From NCBI RefSeq assembly GCF_038811545.1, contig NZ_CP133319.1, positions 4,166,001 to 4,230,000 on the forward strand: 64,000 nucleotides of DNA, written 5' to 3'. Source of the stretch: Rhodoligotrophos sp. CJ14. Its GTDB lineage: Bacteria; Pseudomonadota; Alphaproteobacteria; Rhizobiales; Im1. Of this stretch, positions 1-7,806 are shown piece after piece. Both the position numbers and the translations under genes were made by a program. The notes beneath the pieces were generated by a model, which ran no database searches, was not told where the DNA came from, and worked only from the letters and a program-made list of their open reading frames with translations. Numbering within the stretch: the stretch's first letter is position 1; every line of letters starts with the position of its first letter.

Positions 1-561
1 CCAGCCCGGCGAGACGGCATTGGCGCGAATGCCGCAAGCCGCGCCTTCGACCGCGAGCGCCCGCGTCAATGCTTCGAGCCCGGCCTTGGCTACCGCGTAA
101 TTTCCCCATTGGCCATGAAACGTGGCTGTGGATGAAATATTGACGATGGCTCCTCGGCCCGCAGCGGCAAGATGCGGCAGGGCATAGGCTGAGGTGAAAT
201 AGGCCGCCTCGAGATTGGGGCCGATCACCTTGCGCAGCCGGACACCGGGTGTATCGCTGGCATCGACCCCGGAGCGCATGGCACCCGCGCCCGCATTATT
301 GACGAGCACATCAAGCCGGCCGAATGCGGCCGCTGCCTGGTCCACGATCCTCTTGCAGTGGTCCTCTATGGTGAGGTCGCCGGCCACGAACGCTCCTTCG
401 CCACCCAACGCCCGCACCGTATTGAGCGTGGCGCGGCCCTTCTCTTCATCTCGCCCGCTGATCACGACGCGCGCGCCCTCCTGGACGGCGCGCAGCACGA
501 TACCTCGGCCGATACCGGAATTGCCGCCGGTCACGAGCACGACCTTGTCTTTGAGACGCAT
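1..561 (-). CDS. SDR family oxidoreductase (3' end outside window)
   Basis: This is a short-chain dehydrogenase/reductase, an NAD(P)-dependent oxidoreductase with a Rossmann fold. The 187 codons present start MRLKDKVVLVTGG. The cofactor-binding TGGNSGIG motif is at residues 11-18, the NNAG motif follows near residue 88, and the YAVAK sequence carries the catalytic Tyr-x3-Lys pair. An ending of VNAVSPG is reached at the window edge, so roughly the last 60 residues are missing. The substrate cannot be told from sequence. It stands alone, divergent from the META-MliC gene, with 258 bp between them in which I see no clear promoter. Confidence 0.9.
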   Translation of the reverse strand, partial: MRLKDKVVLVTGGNSGIGRGIVLRAVQEGARVVISGRDEEKGRATLNTVRALGGEGAFVAGDLTIEDHCKRIVDQAAAAFGRLDVLVNNAGAGAMRSGVDASDTPGVRLRKVIGPNLEAAYFTSAYALPHLAAAGRGAIVNISSTATFHGQWGNYAVAKAGLEALTRALAVEGAACGIRANAVSPGW

Positions 562-819
562 AGATCTTCCCCTCATCAGGTCCGGAAAGATACAGTTTCG
601 CCATATTCCCTTCCGGTTTCTCAATCCTTCCCGGTGACGATAAGCAGTCGGCTTTGCTCGCCTCCAGCCACGTCGCGGCTGTCATCATAGCCTCTCTCGC
701 CGATATGCCACGCTCAGTGGCGAATGATCGTTGACTGGGAACCGCGGCTTTGCAGATCCGCGCGGGCATGCCAGACTGGGCAACGGTATGGAATTGGAAC
801 GACCCATGGGGAAAGGCCA

Positions 820-1542
820 ATGATCAGGACCGCAAGACGGATATGCGGCGCGGTGGCATTCAGCCTGGTCGGCATCATCTGTTCAGCATCAGCCTTCGCA
901 CAATCGGGCGCCATGGCCGGACGCTGGCTGGTGGAGGATATCGGCGGTCAAGGTGTGCTCGACCGGGTGCAGACGACGCTGGAGCTGACCGCTGATGGTG
1001 CGTTTCAGGGGTCCGGCGGCTGCAACACCTATAGCGGTCAGGCTAAAATCGACGGGAACGCGATCACTTTCGACCGGCCGGTCTCGACCCGCAAGGCCTG
1101 CATCTCGGCCGTGATGGGCCAAGAGAACAAATTCTTCAAGGCGCTTGAGTCTGTTCGCAGTTGGAAGCGTGATCAGCACGGCAAGCTGTTGCTTGTCGAT
1201 GGCGCTGGCAAGGAGATCATGCGCCTGACGACCATGCGATCGCAGGCTTCCATAAGCTTTCCCGTGCCTGGAGCCGAGGAGATCACCACGCAGACCCTGA
1301 GCTATCGCTGCGATGAAACCGATACCCGTCTCGATGTGACCTATATCAATGCGGGCTCGGTTTCACTGGCGCTGCTGAGCATCAAGGATCAGTTCGTTGT
1401 GGCTGCGAACGTTCTGTCAGGCTCCGGGGCCAAAGATGCCGGTGCGCAATATATCTGGTGGACCAAGGGCGAGACCGCCAATCTCTACGATCTGATGGGT
1501 GGCGAGGACGCAGCCCCTGTGGACTGCGCCGAAGTCGAGTAG
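820..1542 (+). CDS. Secreted META (HslJ-like) plus MliC two-domain protein
   Basis: A 241-residue exported protein. Residues 1-28 are a Sec signal peptide (MIRTARR, a hydrophobic core, then ASAFA before Q). The Cys in the core lacks a proper lipobox, so a soluble periplasmic protein is likelier than a lipoprotein. Residues about 32-133 fit the META/DUF306 fold of HslJ, with the hallmark GGCNTYSG and a later Thr-x-Lys-Ala-Cys. Residues about 145-236 look like an MliC domain: YRCDE near its start and a WWTKGETANLYDL-like end. MliC proteins inhibit c-type lysozyme. The start at 820 follows GGGGAAAGG; a longer in-frame reading from 724 would bury the signal peptide. A role in envelope defence is inferred from the domains. 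Confidence 0.85.
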   Translation: MIRTARRICGAVAFSLVGIICSASAFAQSGAMAGRWLVEDIGGQGVLDRVQTTLELTADGAFQGSGGCNTYSGQAKIDGNAITFDRPVSTRKACISAVMGQENKFFKALESVRSWKRDQHGKLLLVDGAGKEIMRLTTMRSQASISFPVPGAEEITTQTLSYRCDETDTRLDVTYINAGSVSLALLSIKDQFVVAANVLSGSGAKDAGAQYIWWTKGETANLYDLMGGEDAAPVDCAEVE

Positions 1543-1581
1543 CGGCAAGTGACGCGGGCTCCACACCCGCTGCCATCCCGC

Positions 1582-2616
1582 CTAGGAGAGGAAGGGACCA
1601 TGGTGACCACTGGCCTGGTCATGGTGGTACCGTTCGAGCGCGGGATCTGCTGCTGAGGAGTGATGATCGTTTTGTGTAAGGTCGGGCGTTGATACCGCTT
1701 TGACGAGCGCCGATGGCCGGAGCTGATAATGGTCCTTGTGGCCGAGCGCATTGAATTTGGCCTGGAGCTCGTCGGTAAGATTCTGCTGGCTTTTGGCAAG
1801 ATCAGCCGACAGGCCGGCATGAGGGCCCCTGACGACATGGTTTGCGCCCCGAGGCACGTCGTCTGAGACCAGCCACTTTCCAGTATTCGGATCTTTCTGC
1901 CCACCCGTGCGGATCGCAATGGTCGAGAGCGGCGGCGGAGGCGGCGGCGGCGGTGGTGGCACCTTGGCAATGTCGTGATGTTCGCCCGCGGCGAGGTTGG
2001 GCGTTGAAACGGCCTTCGTCAGCGTGCTGGCTGAATGGTCCGGCTGGCTTTGGGTGGAGCCGATCTTCTGATGGCCATGGTCCGTCGGCACTGGCTCAGC
2101 TTTCACCTGCGGTCCGGCATGCTTGACCGGAACAGGGCGGGACGGCTCATTGCGATAGATGTTCTCGAGCCTTGCCTTGAAACCGGCATCGATTGGCATC
2201 CGAGAGGGAGACTGGGCGTTCGCAGTAGCGGCGCTGAGGTGTCCATTGCTCCCATGGGCCGGATCCAAAAAAGCGGTCTTGAGTACGCCCACCGGTTTTT
2301 CCGGGTGGAGTGAGGGATCATGGCTCACGCTGTGCTGGCTCGTCTGGCCATTTCCCTGAAACAGGCCGATGAGCTTGGCAACCTTGCCGGTTTGTTCGTG
2401 GAGAACGGCTTTCGGTTCGGCAATTGTGGTCTGTGGCCGAAATCCGCTTCCCAATCCCGGTACGGCTTTGCTGGGCGCCACGTTCCCGAGGGGGTGGGGG
2501 CCCAATGCAGCATTGCTGAATTGCGGACGAATGCCTGGATCTGCCGGTATGGTTGTGGAGCTCTTTTTTGCGAATGGAGATGGATAAACCGATCTAAACA
2601 CGGGGTATGCTCTCAT
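1582..2616 (-). CDS. Proline-rich protein of unknown function
   Basis: I do not recognise this 344-residue protein. It is low in complexity and rich in Pro, His, Ser and Lys. It has an uninterrupted run of ten prolines at 220-229, coded by mixed CCA/CCG/CCT codons. Two copies of a motif lie either side of that run: LTKAVSTPNL near 199-208 and LVKAVSTPDL near 304-313, each followed a few residues later by HH. There is no signal peptide or membrane segment. The start at 2616 has no Shine-Dalgarno sequence, but TATATT lies just upstream, so leaderless expression is possible. The upstream DNA is AT-rich for this genome. It follows the HerA-like gene on the same strand. The longer reading back to 2991 overlaps that gene and is unlikely. 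Confidence 0.6.
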   Translation of the reverse strand: MRAYPVFRSVYPSPFAKKSSTTIPADPGIRPQFSNAALGPHPLGNVAPSKAVPGLGSGFRPQTTIAEPKAVLHEQTGKVAKLIGLFQGNGQTSQHSVSHDPSLHPEKPVGVLKTAFLDPAHGSNGHLSAATANAQSPSRMPIDAGFKARLENIYRNEPSRPVPVKHAGPQVKAEPVPTDHGHQKIGSTQSQPDHSASTLTKAVSTPNLAAGEHHDIAKVPPPPPPPPPPLSTIAIRTGGQKDPNTGKWLVSDDVPRGANHVVRGPHAGLSADLAKSQQNLTDELQAKFNALGHKDHYQLRPSALVKAVSTPDLTQNDHHSSAADPALERYHHDQASGHHGPFLS

Positions 2617-2779
2617 AAAAATATAGGATTTTGCGTGGTCTCGAAACGGAGACAACCGCGCAAAGGGACAACCGATATATGGATGTTCAACCACAGATTG
2701 CAATTCCCCAAAGAACAATGTCTCATCATGGCGACATTCTGTCCTTCCTAGATCCTTGCGGGAGCGGCAGTGGACCGGA

Positions 2780-4678
2780 TTATCGCTCGCCGGATATGCC
2801 GATGATCCGGTTGCGCAAGCTTCGCCAGTCGATGGAGCCCGCGCCTGTCCGCGGCCTGACGGCGGATGCGAAGCGCTCGGTAGTGGACGTTGCTGCATAT
2901 CCATCACGCGTCCCCTCTCGCGACGAGATCTCCTCGGCAGCGAAACGGATGACGGTATTGCGCTCCATCTGCCCGGATTGCCGCCTTTCATGCATCATAG
3001 GCGATGGCCGATCCGGTAACACTGCCGTGGAGACGTCCTCTGCCTTTGCTGGCTTATGCGGCGGGTACGGCTCATTTGAAGGCACATCAAGCCGGAACGC
3101 TTCGCCCTCTCCGCCAGCCAACAGGGCTGATATGGGCTTTGCCGGGCAGTTCTCCGGCGGCAATGGATCGAGACGGATCCGTGTGGGCACCGGAAATGCC
3201 GCGCCAAACAGAATGGCTTCGCCGTCAGCCGCAACTGCCAGGAGCCCTGCCCAGCCTGGAGATAGGCCAGACACCATGCTGCGGACCGAACTCTGGTCCC
3301 GCTCGCGGCTCAATCTCATGGCCATCAAGCTTTTGCAGCGAGACAGAACGGCCGGTTCGATCTTCGATGCCTCGGCGCTGACCATGATCAGGGAGAGGCC
3401 CAGCGCCTCACCGTCGCACGCAAGCTGCAACAGGGATTGTCTGGCGGATGGCGGATGCGCAACGGGATCGCCCGGCGCAAAGCGCTCGGCCTCCTCGCAG
3501 ACGACAATTGCTGGCACTTGCCCGCCGCTCAACCGGGCGAGCCGAAGGGCCAGACGCGTGATCACGGCGACAACGATATGCATAGCCTCGGACGGCAGGC
3601 CCGCCAGATCAAGGACCGTGATCGGCTTGCTCTGCTGAGGGATCTGAAAGATCTGCCCCAGGATTTCCGTCTCGCTCCCACCCGGCGCAAACAGGAATGA
3701 GAAGCCAGGGTCGTGAGAGATCGCGCCGATCCGATCAGCAAGCTGTCTTGCAAGATGAGCATCCGCGTCCGAATGCGCCTCATCATCTTCGATTGCGGCG
3801 AGAAGATCGGCTGTCTCATAGGGCAGGGGCAACCAGCCGCCCGCGATGAAGCCGGACCGATCGGGAAGCGGATGACCTGTCGTGTTTCGCGCCCTATAGA
3901 GCGCGTTCGCCCGCCCAATGAGACGGCTAACCGAGATATGGCAGGCTGCGATGTCGGTCCGTTCGGGAAGCAGCAGCTGTGTCAGCTCTGCTGGGCTCAG
4001 CAGCCAGAGAGGCAGGCGCAACCGGCCACGGCCGATCACTTCCGCTCGATCGCCGAGCGCTGGTCCGTACTCACCCTTGATATCAAGAACGACGGCGCGC
4101 ACTCGCGGTGCCGCCTCGGCCAGCCGGCGCAACAGGAGAGTGACGGCGCAAGACTTGCCGCTGCCATGATCACCGACAATGGCAAGATGGCCCTGAAGGA
4201 GTTGCCCGATGCCGAACATGGCCGGCATCTCCGGAAAACCTGCAATATCCCCGAGCTGGATGTCTGGCTGCGCGGCCGCCGGACTGAACAGATCAGCAAG
4301 ATCTGACGGCGCGAGGGTGAATGCTCCATCGTCCAAGACGGGAAAGATTGAGACGCCGCGGCGAAACCGTCCGGTGAAGCTGCTCCCCTGCCGCGACAGC
4401 TCGCCCAGGAACTCGACCTCGAGCAATCGGAGATCATCCTCGCTTCTCGGCGCGGGCGCATTCATCGCCGTTACGAGACCGACAACATTGGCCGACTGAG
4501 GCGCGCCGAGCTTCAGCAATGTGCCGATATCAGGCGGATCCCGTAAAGCGGCGCCGGATGGATCGCCCTCAAGCAGCACGATGGCCTGGGTGCTGGTCAC
4601 AGCCACGATCTGGCCCACGCGATGAGTGGATTGCGCATCCGCGTGCTCCGAGCCGATCGCCTGCTGTTGCGTGCTCAT
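2780..4678 (-). CDS. HerA-like ATP-binding protein (DUF87 family)
   Basis: A 632-residue FtsK/HerA-superfamily ATPase. The N-terminal 130 residues resemble the beta-barrel (HAS-barrel) that precedes the motor in HerA. The Walker A motif GDHGSGKS is at 169-176, a VVLDIKGEYGPAL stretch follows near 196, and a Walker B-like VPAIVVCEEAERF is near 388-400. Family members move along DNA in hexameric rings and often work with the NurA nuclease, but no nuclease gene is next to this one. The last 90 residues are a polar tail of unknown role. The start overlaps the stop of the upstream histidine kinase by 4 bp (4675-4678), so the two are co-translated. Confidence 0.85.
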   Translation of the reverse strand: MSTQQQAIGSEHADAQSTHRVGQIVAVTSTQAIVLLEGDPSGAALRDPPDIGTLLKLGAPQSANVVGLVTAMNAPAPRSEDDLRLLEVEFLGELSRQGSSFTGRFRRGVSIFPVLDDGAFTLAPSDLADLFSPAAAQPDIQLGDIAGFPEMPAMFGIGQLLQGHLAIVGDHGSGKSCAVTLLLRRLAEAAPRVRAVVLDIKGEYGPALGDRAEVIGRGRLRLPLWLLSPAELTQLLLPERTDIAACHISVSRLIGRANALYRARNTTGHPLPDRSGFIAGGWLPLPYETADLLAAIEDDEAHSDADAHLARQLADRIGAISHDPGFSFLFAPGGSETEILGQIFQIPQQSKPITVLDLAGLPSEAMHIVVAVITRLALRLARLSGGQVPAIVVCEEAERFAPGDPVAHPPSARQSLLQLACDGEALGLSLIMVSAEASKIEPAVLSRCKSLMAMRLSRERDQSSVRSMVSGLSPGWAGLLAVAADGEAILFGAAFPVPTRIRLDPLPPENCPAKPISALLAGGEGEAFRLDVPSNEPYPPHKPAKAEDVSTAVLPDRPSPMMHERRQSGQMERNTVIRFAAEEISSREGTRDGYAATSTTERFASAVRPRTGAGSIDWRSLRNRIIGISGER

Positions 4679-5550
4679 TCCGGAGGCTGCTTGCCGTGAT
4701 GTGCGGTGAGTTTGGTGGGCAGATGCGCAGTCACCACCGTGCCTTCTCCGGGAGTGCTGCGAATATCCAGTCGTCCACGGTGGAGGTGGATAACCGCCGC
4801 GCAGAAGGCGAGCCCGAGACCTATGCCTTCATGGCCACGGCGGCTCACCGCATAACCATGGCCGAAGGGCGACACGGCCGCCTGCACCTGGCTCGGCGTC
4901 ATGCCTATTCCATTATCGGCAACCGAGAGAGCAAGCTGTTCGCTCTCCATATCGGCTCCAATTCTGACGAGGCCGCCTTCGTGACTGAATTTCACCGCGT
5001 TCGAGAGTAAATTCACCAGCATCTGTTTGATGCGCGCGGCATCCCCCTCGATTGGGCCGAGATCGCCGGCAAGCTCGGTGACGATCTCGATCCCGCGCTG
5101 TCGTGCCTGCTCTTCGACAGCCTGAATGGCTGAAGGCACGATCTCCTCCACATGGAAGGAATCCCGCGCCAGCACCAGGCTGCCGGCCTGGATCTTTGAG
5201 AGATCCAGCATGCGGTTCACCGTATCGAGCAGGTGCTCGGCAGCTTCTTTGATGTATCCGGTATATTCCTGCGTTCTCTGATCAGCCTTGTGCGTATGGG
5301 AGAGGATATGCGCAAAGCCCATGATAGCGTTGAGCGGTGTGCGCAACTCATGGCTCATGCGAGCGATGAAGTCCGATTTGGCTTTGGTCGCGACTTCCAC
5401 CTCCATCAGTGCGGTCTCACCAGCTGTTTCAGTTTTTCTATGCAAGGCGGCTTGCTGCATGTCTCGATGCATGTCGCGGCTATAGCGTGCGAGCAGAGAG
5501 TCGCGACCGGTCGCGGTTCCGGTGAGCAGGCGGGGATGCTGGCTGCTCAT
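4675..5550 (-). CDS. Soluble sensor histidine kinase
   Basis: A 291-residue histidine kinase with no membrane segment and no recognisable PAS, GAF or HAMP input domain. The phospho-acceptor His67 sits in FIARMSHELRTPLNAI (HisKA). The ATP-binding domain has the N box (NLLSNAVKF, 180-188), G1 (DNGIG, 212-216) and G2 (GIGLGL, 242-247). The short N-terminus (1-50) is likely helical and may sense a partner protein. No response regulator gene lies nearby. It is the first gene of the pair with the HerA-like ATPase. It is divergent from ppx, with a 279-bp region between. Confidence 0.9.
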   Translation of the reverse strand: MSSQHPRLLTGTATGRDSLLARYSRDMHRDMQQAALHRKTETAGETALMEVEVATKAKSDFIARMSHELRTPLNAIMGFAHILSHTHKADQRTQEYTGYIKEAAEHLLDTVNRMLDLSKIQAGSLVLARDSFHVEEIVPSAIQAVEEQARQRGIEIVTELAGDLGPIEGDAARIKQMLVNLLSNAVKFSHEGGLVRIGADMESEQLALSVADNGIGMTPSQVQAAVSPFGHGYAVSRRGHEGIGLGLAFCAAVIHLHRGRLDIRSTPGEGTVVTAHLPTKLTAHHGKQPPE

Positions 5551-5829
5551 GAAGACTGACCAATCTTGCCCATTCGAGCAACTACCTAGCGACTAAGGGG
5601 CAAACCACCGGTTAACCTGTTTACTAAAATTATTAGAGAATGGTTAGCAGGGCCGTAAAGGCGGGATTTCGGCGGCGCAATGCCATGCCGGGTTCCGGAA
5701 AAGGCCAACCTCCGTGCGCTGCTTGCTTTACCTTCCGGTGCAAGCTGCTAGGATGAAGGCGACAAACAATTTTGAAGGCGGCAGATCCGGCCCTGGCGTT
5801 AACCCTGTGGCCGATGTTTCAGCCGCTGG
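5551..5829. promoter_or_regulatory. Divergent intergenic region between the histidine kinase and ppx
   Basis: This 279-bp gap must hold the promoters for both directions. It contains an AT-rich block around 5608-5645 with the 8-bp palindrome GGTTAACC (5610-5617). That could be a CtrA-type half site (TTAACC), but a full TTAA-N7-TTAA pair is absent. No confident -35/-10 pair was found. Confidence 0.3.
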
Positions 5830-7086
5830 GTGATGGCCGTGATCACGACGACCGGAGGGGATCAAGGCGCGCAGAAGGGGCGAAGGAGACGCCGCAGGTC
5901 ACGGCGGCGCTCGCGAAAGGCCCTGGCCACGAATACCGTCACGAACGGTGGCCTGCAGCCTCAACTGACAGACCCCGCCTCGGTGCAAGGGGCGGGCGGC
6001 CTGCTCTGTGCGCGGGCCCCTCGCGTTGCCCAATCAGTGGCCGAGGCTAGGCGCCCTGGCGGCCGCATGCCCCGCAGGAACGACCATTATCCCGTCTATG
6101 GCGCTTTGGACCTCGGCACGAACAATTGCCGCCTTTTGATTGCACGGCCGGCGCTTGGCGGCTTCAAGGTGATCGATGCCTTTTCGCGCATCGTCCGGCT
6201 TGGTGAAGGGGTGAGCGGCAGCGGCCGTTTGAGCGAGCTTGCCATGAGCCGCACCATCGACGCCTTGCGAGTCTGCGCTGGCAAATTGGCTTGGCAGAAC
6301 GTATCACGCTGGCGCTTGATCGCGACGGAAGCCTGCCGCATGGCTGCCAACGGCTCGAGCTTCATTGACCGGGTGGAACGCGAAACGGGCTTGCGGCTGG
6401 AGATCATCGATCGCAGCCTTGAGGCTGAATTGGCAGTGGCGGGGTCTGCAGCGTTGCTGGCGCCCGATGCCCGGACCGCGCTGGTTTTCGATATCGGCGG
6501 CGGCTCGACGGAACTGATGTGGCTGGCCCTTGATCGAGGCAGCTACCGTATTGTGAACTGGACCTCGCTGCCCTTCGGGGTGGTCACGCTGGCCGAAATG
6601 TTCGGTGGCATCGATGTGACCCCGGAAGATTTCGACGCCATGCTCGATTATGTGGAAGCGCCCTTGCGCCGCTTCGCCGAGGTCTGCGGCGCGGGCCCTG
6701 AGTCACCCCCCGATCATCTCCTAGGCACCTCGGGGACGGTGACGACCATTGCCGGCGTGCATCTCTCTCTCATGCGCTATGACCGCAACCGGGTGGATGG
6801 TTGCTGGCTGAAGCGTGAGGACGTGCGGCGGGTAACCCGTCAGCTCCTCGCTATGTCCTATGCCGAGCGTGCGGCAAGCCCTTGCATCGGCAAGGATCGC
6901 GCCGATCTCGTGCTTGCGGGATGCGCCATTCTCGAGGGCATTCAGGCCCTGTGGCCGAGCGAGCTGATCCGCGTGGCCGATAGGGGCCTGCGTGAAGGCA
7001 TTCTCACCACCTTGATGGTCGAGGATGGCACCTTCGGCATCGAGCCGGGGCATTCGCCCGCCCTTGCCGAGCTAGGGGCAATCTGA
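5830..7086 (+). CDS. ppx: Ppx/GppA family phosphatase
   Basis: Exopolyphosphatase or guanosine pentaphosphate phosphatase of the actin-like ATPase superfamily, acting on polyphosphate or pppGpp in the cytoplasm. The phosphate-1 motif DLGTNNCRLLIA is at 94-105, the phosphate-2 motif DIGGGSTEL is at 221-229, and GTSGTVTT lies further on. The family fold begins only near residue 85. The 80-residue extension before it holds an arginine tract (RRRRRRSRRRSRK) near 18-30. The proposed start is GTG at 5830 with ATG directly after; neither has a good Shine-Dalgarno sequence. An internal ATG at 6067 would give a protein without the extension. It overlaps rlmE by one base, a gene pair I recall as common in Rhizobiales. 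Confidence 0.9.
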   Translation: MMAVITTTGGDQGAQKGRRRRRRSRRRSRKALATNTVTNGGLQPQLTDPASVQGAGGLLCARAPRVAQSVAEARRPGGRMPRRNDHYPVYGALDLGTNNCRLLIARPALGGFKVIDAFSRIVRLGEGVSGSGRLSELAMSRTIDALRVCAGKLAWQNVSRWRLIATEACRMAANGSSFIDRVERETGLRLEIIDRSLEAELAVAGSAALLAPDARTALVFDIGGGSTELMWLALDRGSYRIVNWTSLPFGVVTLAEMFGGIDVTPEDFDAMLDYVEAPLRRFAEVCGAGPESPPDHLLGTSGTVTTIAGVHLSLMRYDRNRVDGCWLKREDVRRVTRQLLAMSYAERAASPCIGKDRADLVLAGCAILEGIQALWPSELIRVADRGLREGILTTLMVEDGTFGIEPGHSPALAELGAI

Positions 7087-7781
7087 TGACGAAAACGCCT
7101 GGCCGGGGCGGATCCCGGCAGCTTGCCGTGCGCGTGAAGACGGCGAAGAAGCGCACCGTTTCCTCGAAGCTCTGGCTCGAGCGCCAGCTGAACGATCCCT
7201 ATGTGGCTGAGGCAAAACGCCAAGGTTACCGGTCGCGCGCCGCCTTCAAGCTCATCGAAATCGACGATAAATACCACTTGCTCCAGCCCGGCAAGCGGGT
7301 GGTGGACCTCGGCGCAGCACCCGGCGGCTGGTCCCAGGTCGCCGCCAAGCGGGTGGGATCCCTCGAAGGCCGTGGCCGCGTGGTGGCACTTGACATCAAT
7401 GCCTTCGAAAACCTCCCCGGCGTGACCTCGATCATCCTCGATTTCCTTGATCGCACCGCCCCGGATGCGATCATCGACGCGCTTGGCGGCGAGGCGGATG
7501 TGGTGATGTCGGACATGGCGGCACCGGCAACGGGGCACGCCAAGACAGATCATCTGAAGGTCATGGCGCTCTGCGAGGCAGCCCTTGACTTCGCCTATGA
7601 GGTTCTAGCCCCCGGGGGCGTCTTCCTTGCCAAGGTTTTCCAGGGCGGCACGGAGCATGAGCTCCTGGCTGGAATGAAGCGCGCCTTCAAAACGGTTCGG
7701 CATGTGAAGCCCAAGGCGAGCCGTCCGGAATCGGCAGAGCTCTATGTGCTTGCCACGGGCTTTCGTGGCCGCGCTTCCTGA
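7086..7781 (+). CDS. rlmE: 23S rRNA (uridine-2'-O)-methyltransferase RlmE
   Basis: RrmJ/FtsJ family enzyme that methylates the 2'-O of U2552 (E. coli numbering) in 23S rRNA using S-adenosylmethionine, late in 50S assembly. The SAM-binding loop is DLGAAPGGWSQV (74-85). The K-D-K-E catalytic tetrad appears as Lys55 (AAFKL), Asp143 (MSDMAAP), Lys183 (LAKVFQG) and Glu218 (AELY). The 231-residue length is normal, with a short basic N-terminal tail. The ATG overlaps the ppx stop (TGATG), so expression is coupled. Confidence 0.95.
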   Translation: MTKTPGRGGSRQLAVRVKTAKKRTVSSKLWLERQLNDPYVAEAKRQGYRSRAAFKLIEIDDKYHLLQPGKRVVDLGAAPGGWSQVAAKRVGSLEGRGRVVALDINAFENLPGVTSIILDFLDRTAPDAIIDALGGEADVVMSDMAAPATGHAKTDHLKVMALCEAALDFAYEVLAPGGVFLAKVFQGGTEHELLAGMKRAFKTVRHVKPKASRPESAELYVLATGFRGRAS

Positions 7782-7786
7782 TCCTC

Positions 7787-7801
7787 CCGAGCTTTGCTCG
7801 G
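7787..7801. terminator. Small hairpin between convergent rlmE and the MFS gene
   Basis: CCGAGC-TTT-GCTCGG forms a perfect 6-bp GC-rich stem with a 3-nt loop in the 25 bp between two convergent stop codons. It has no T tract, so termination is plausible rather than certain. Confidence 0.4.
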
Positions 7802-7806
7802 CCGGT

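Noticed and set aside
1842-2616. WH2-type actin-binding motif next to the poly-proline run
   Set aside because: The stretch after the prolines (STIAIRTGG) and the KAVSTPDL motif only loosely recall WH2. The LKKV-type end is absent.
2631-3638. Plus-strand frame of 335 codons within the HerA-like gene
   Set aside because: The minus strand carries Walker A and B motifs at the right spacing; the plus frame shows none.
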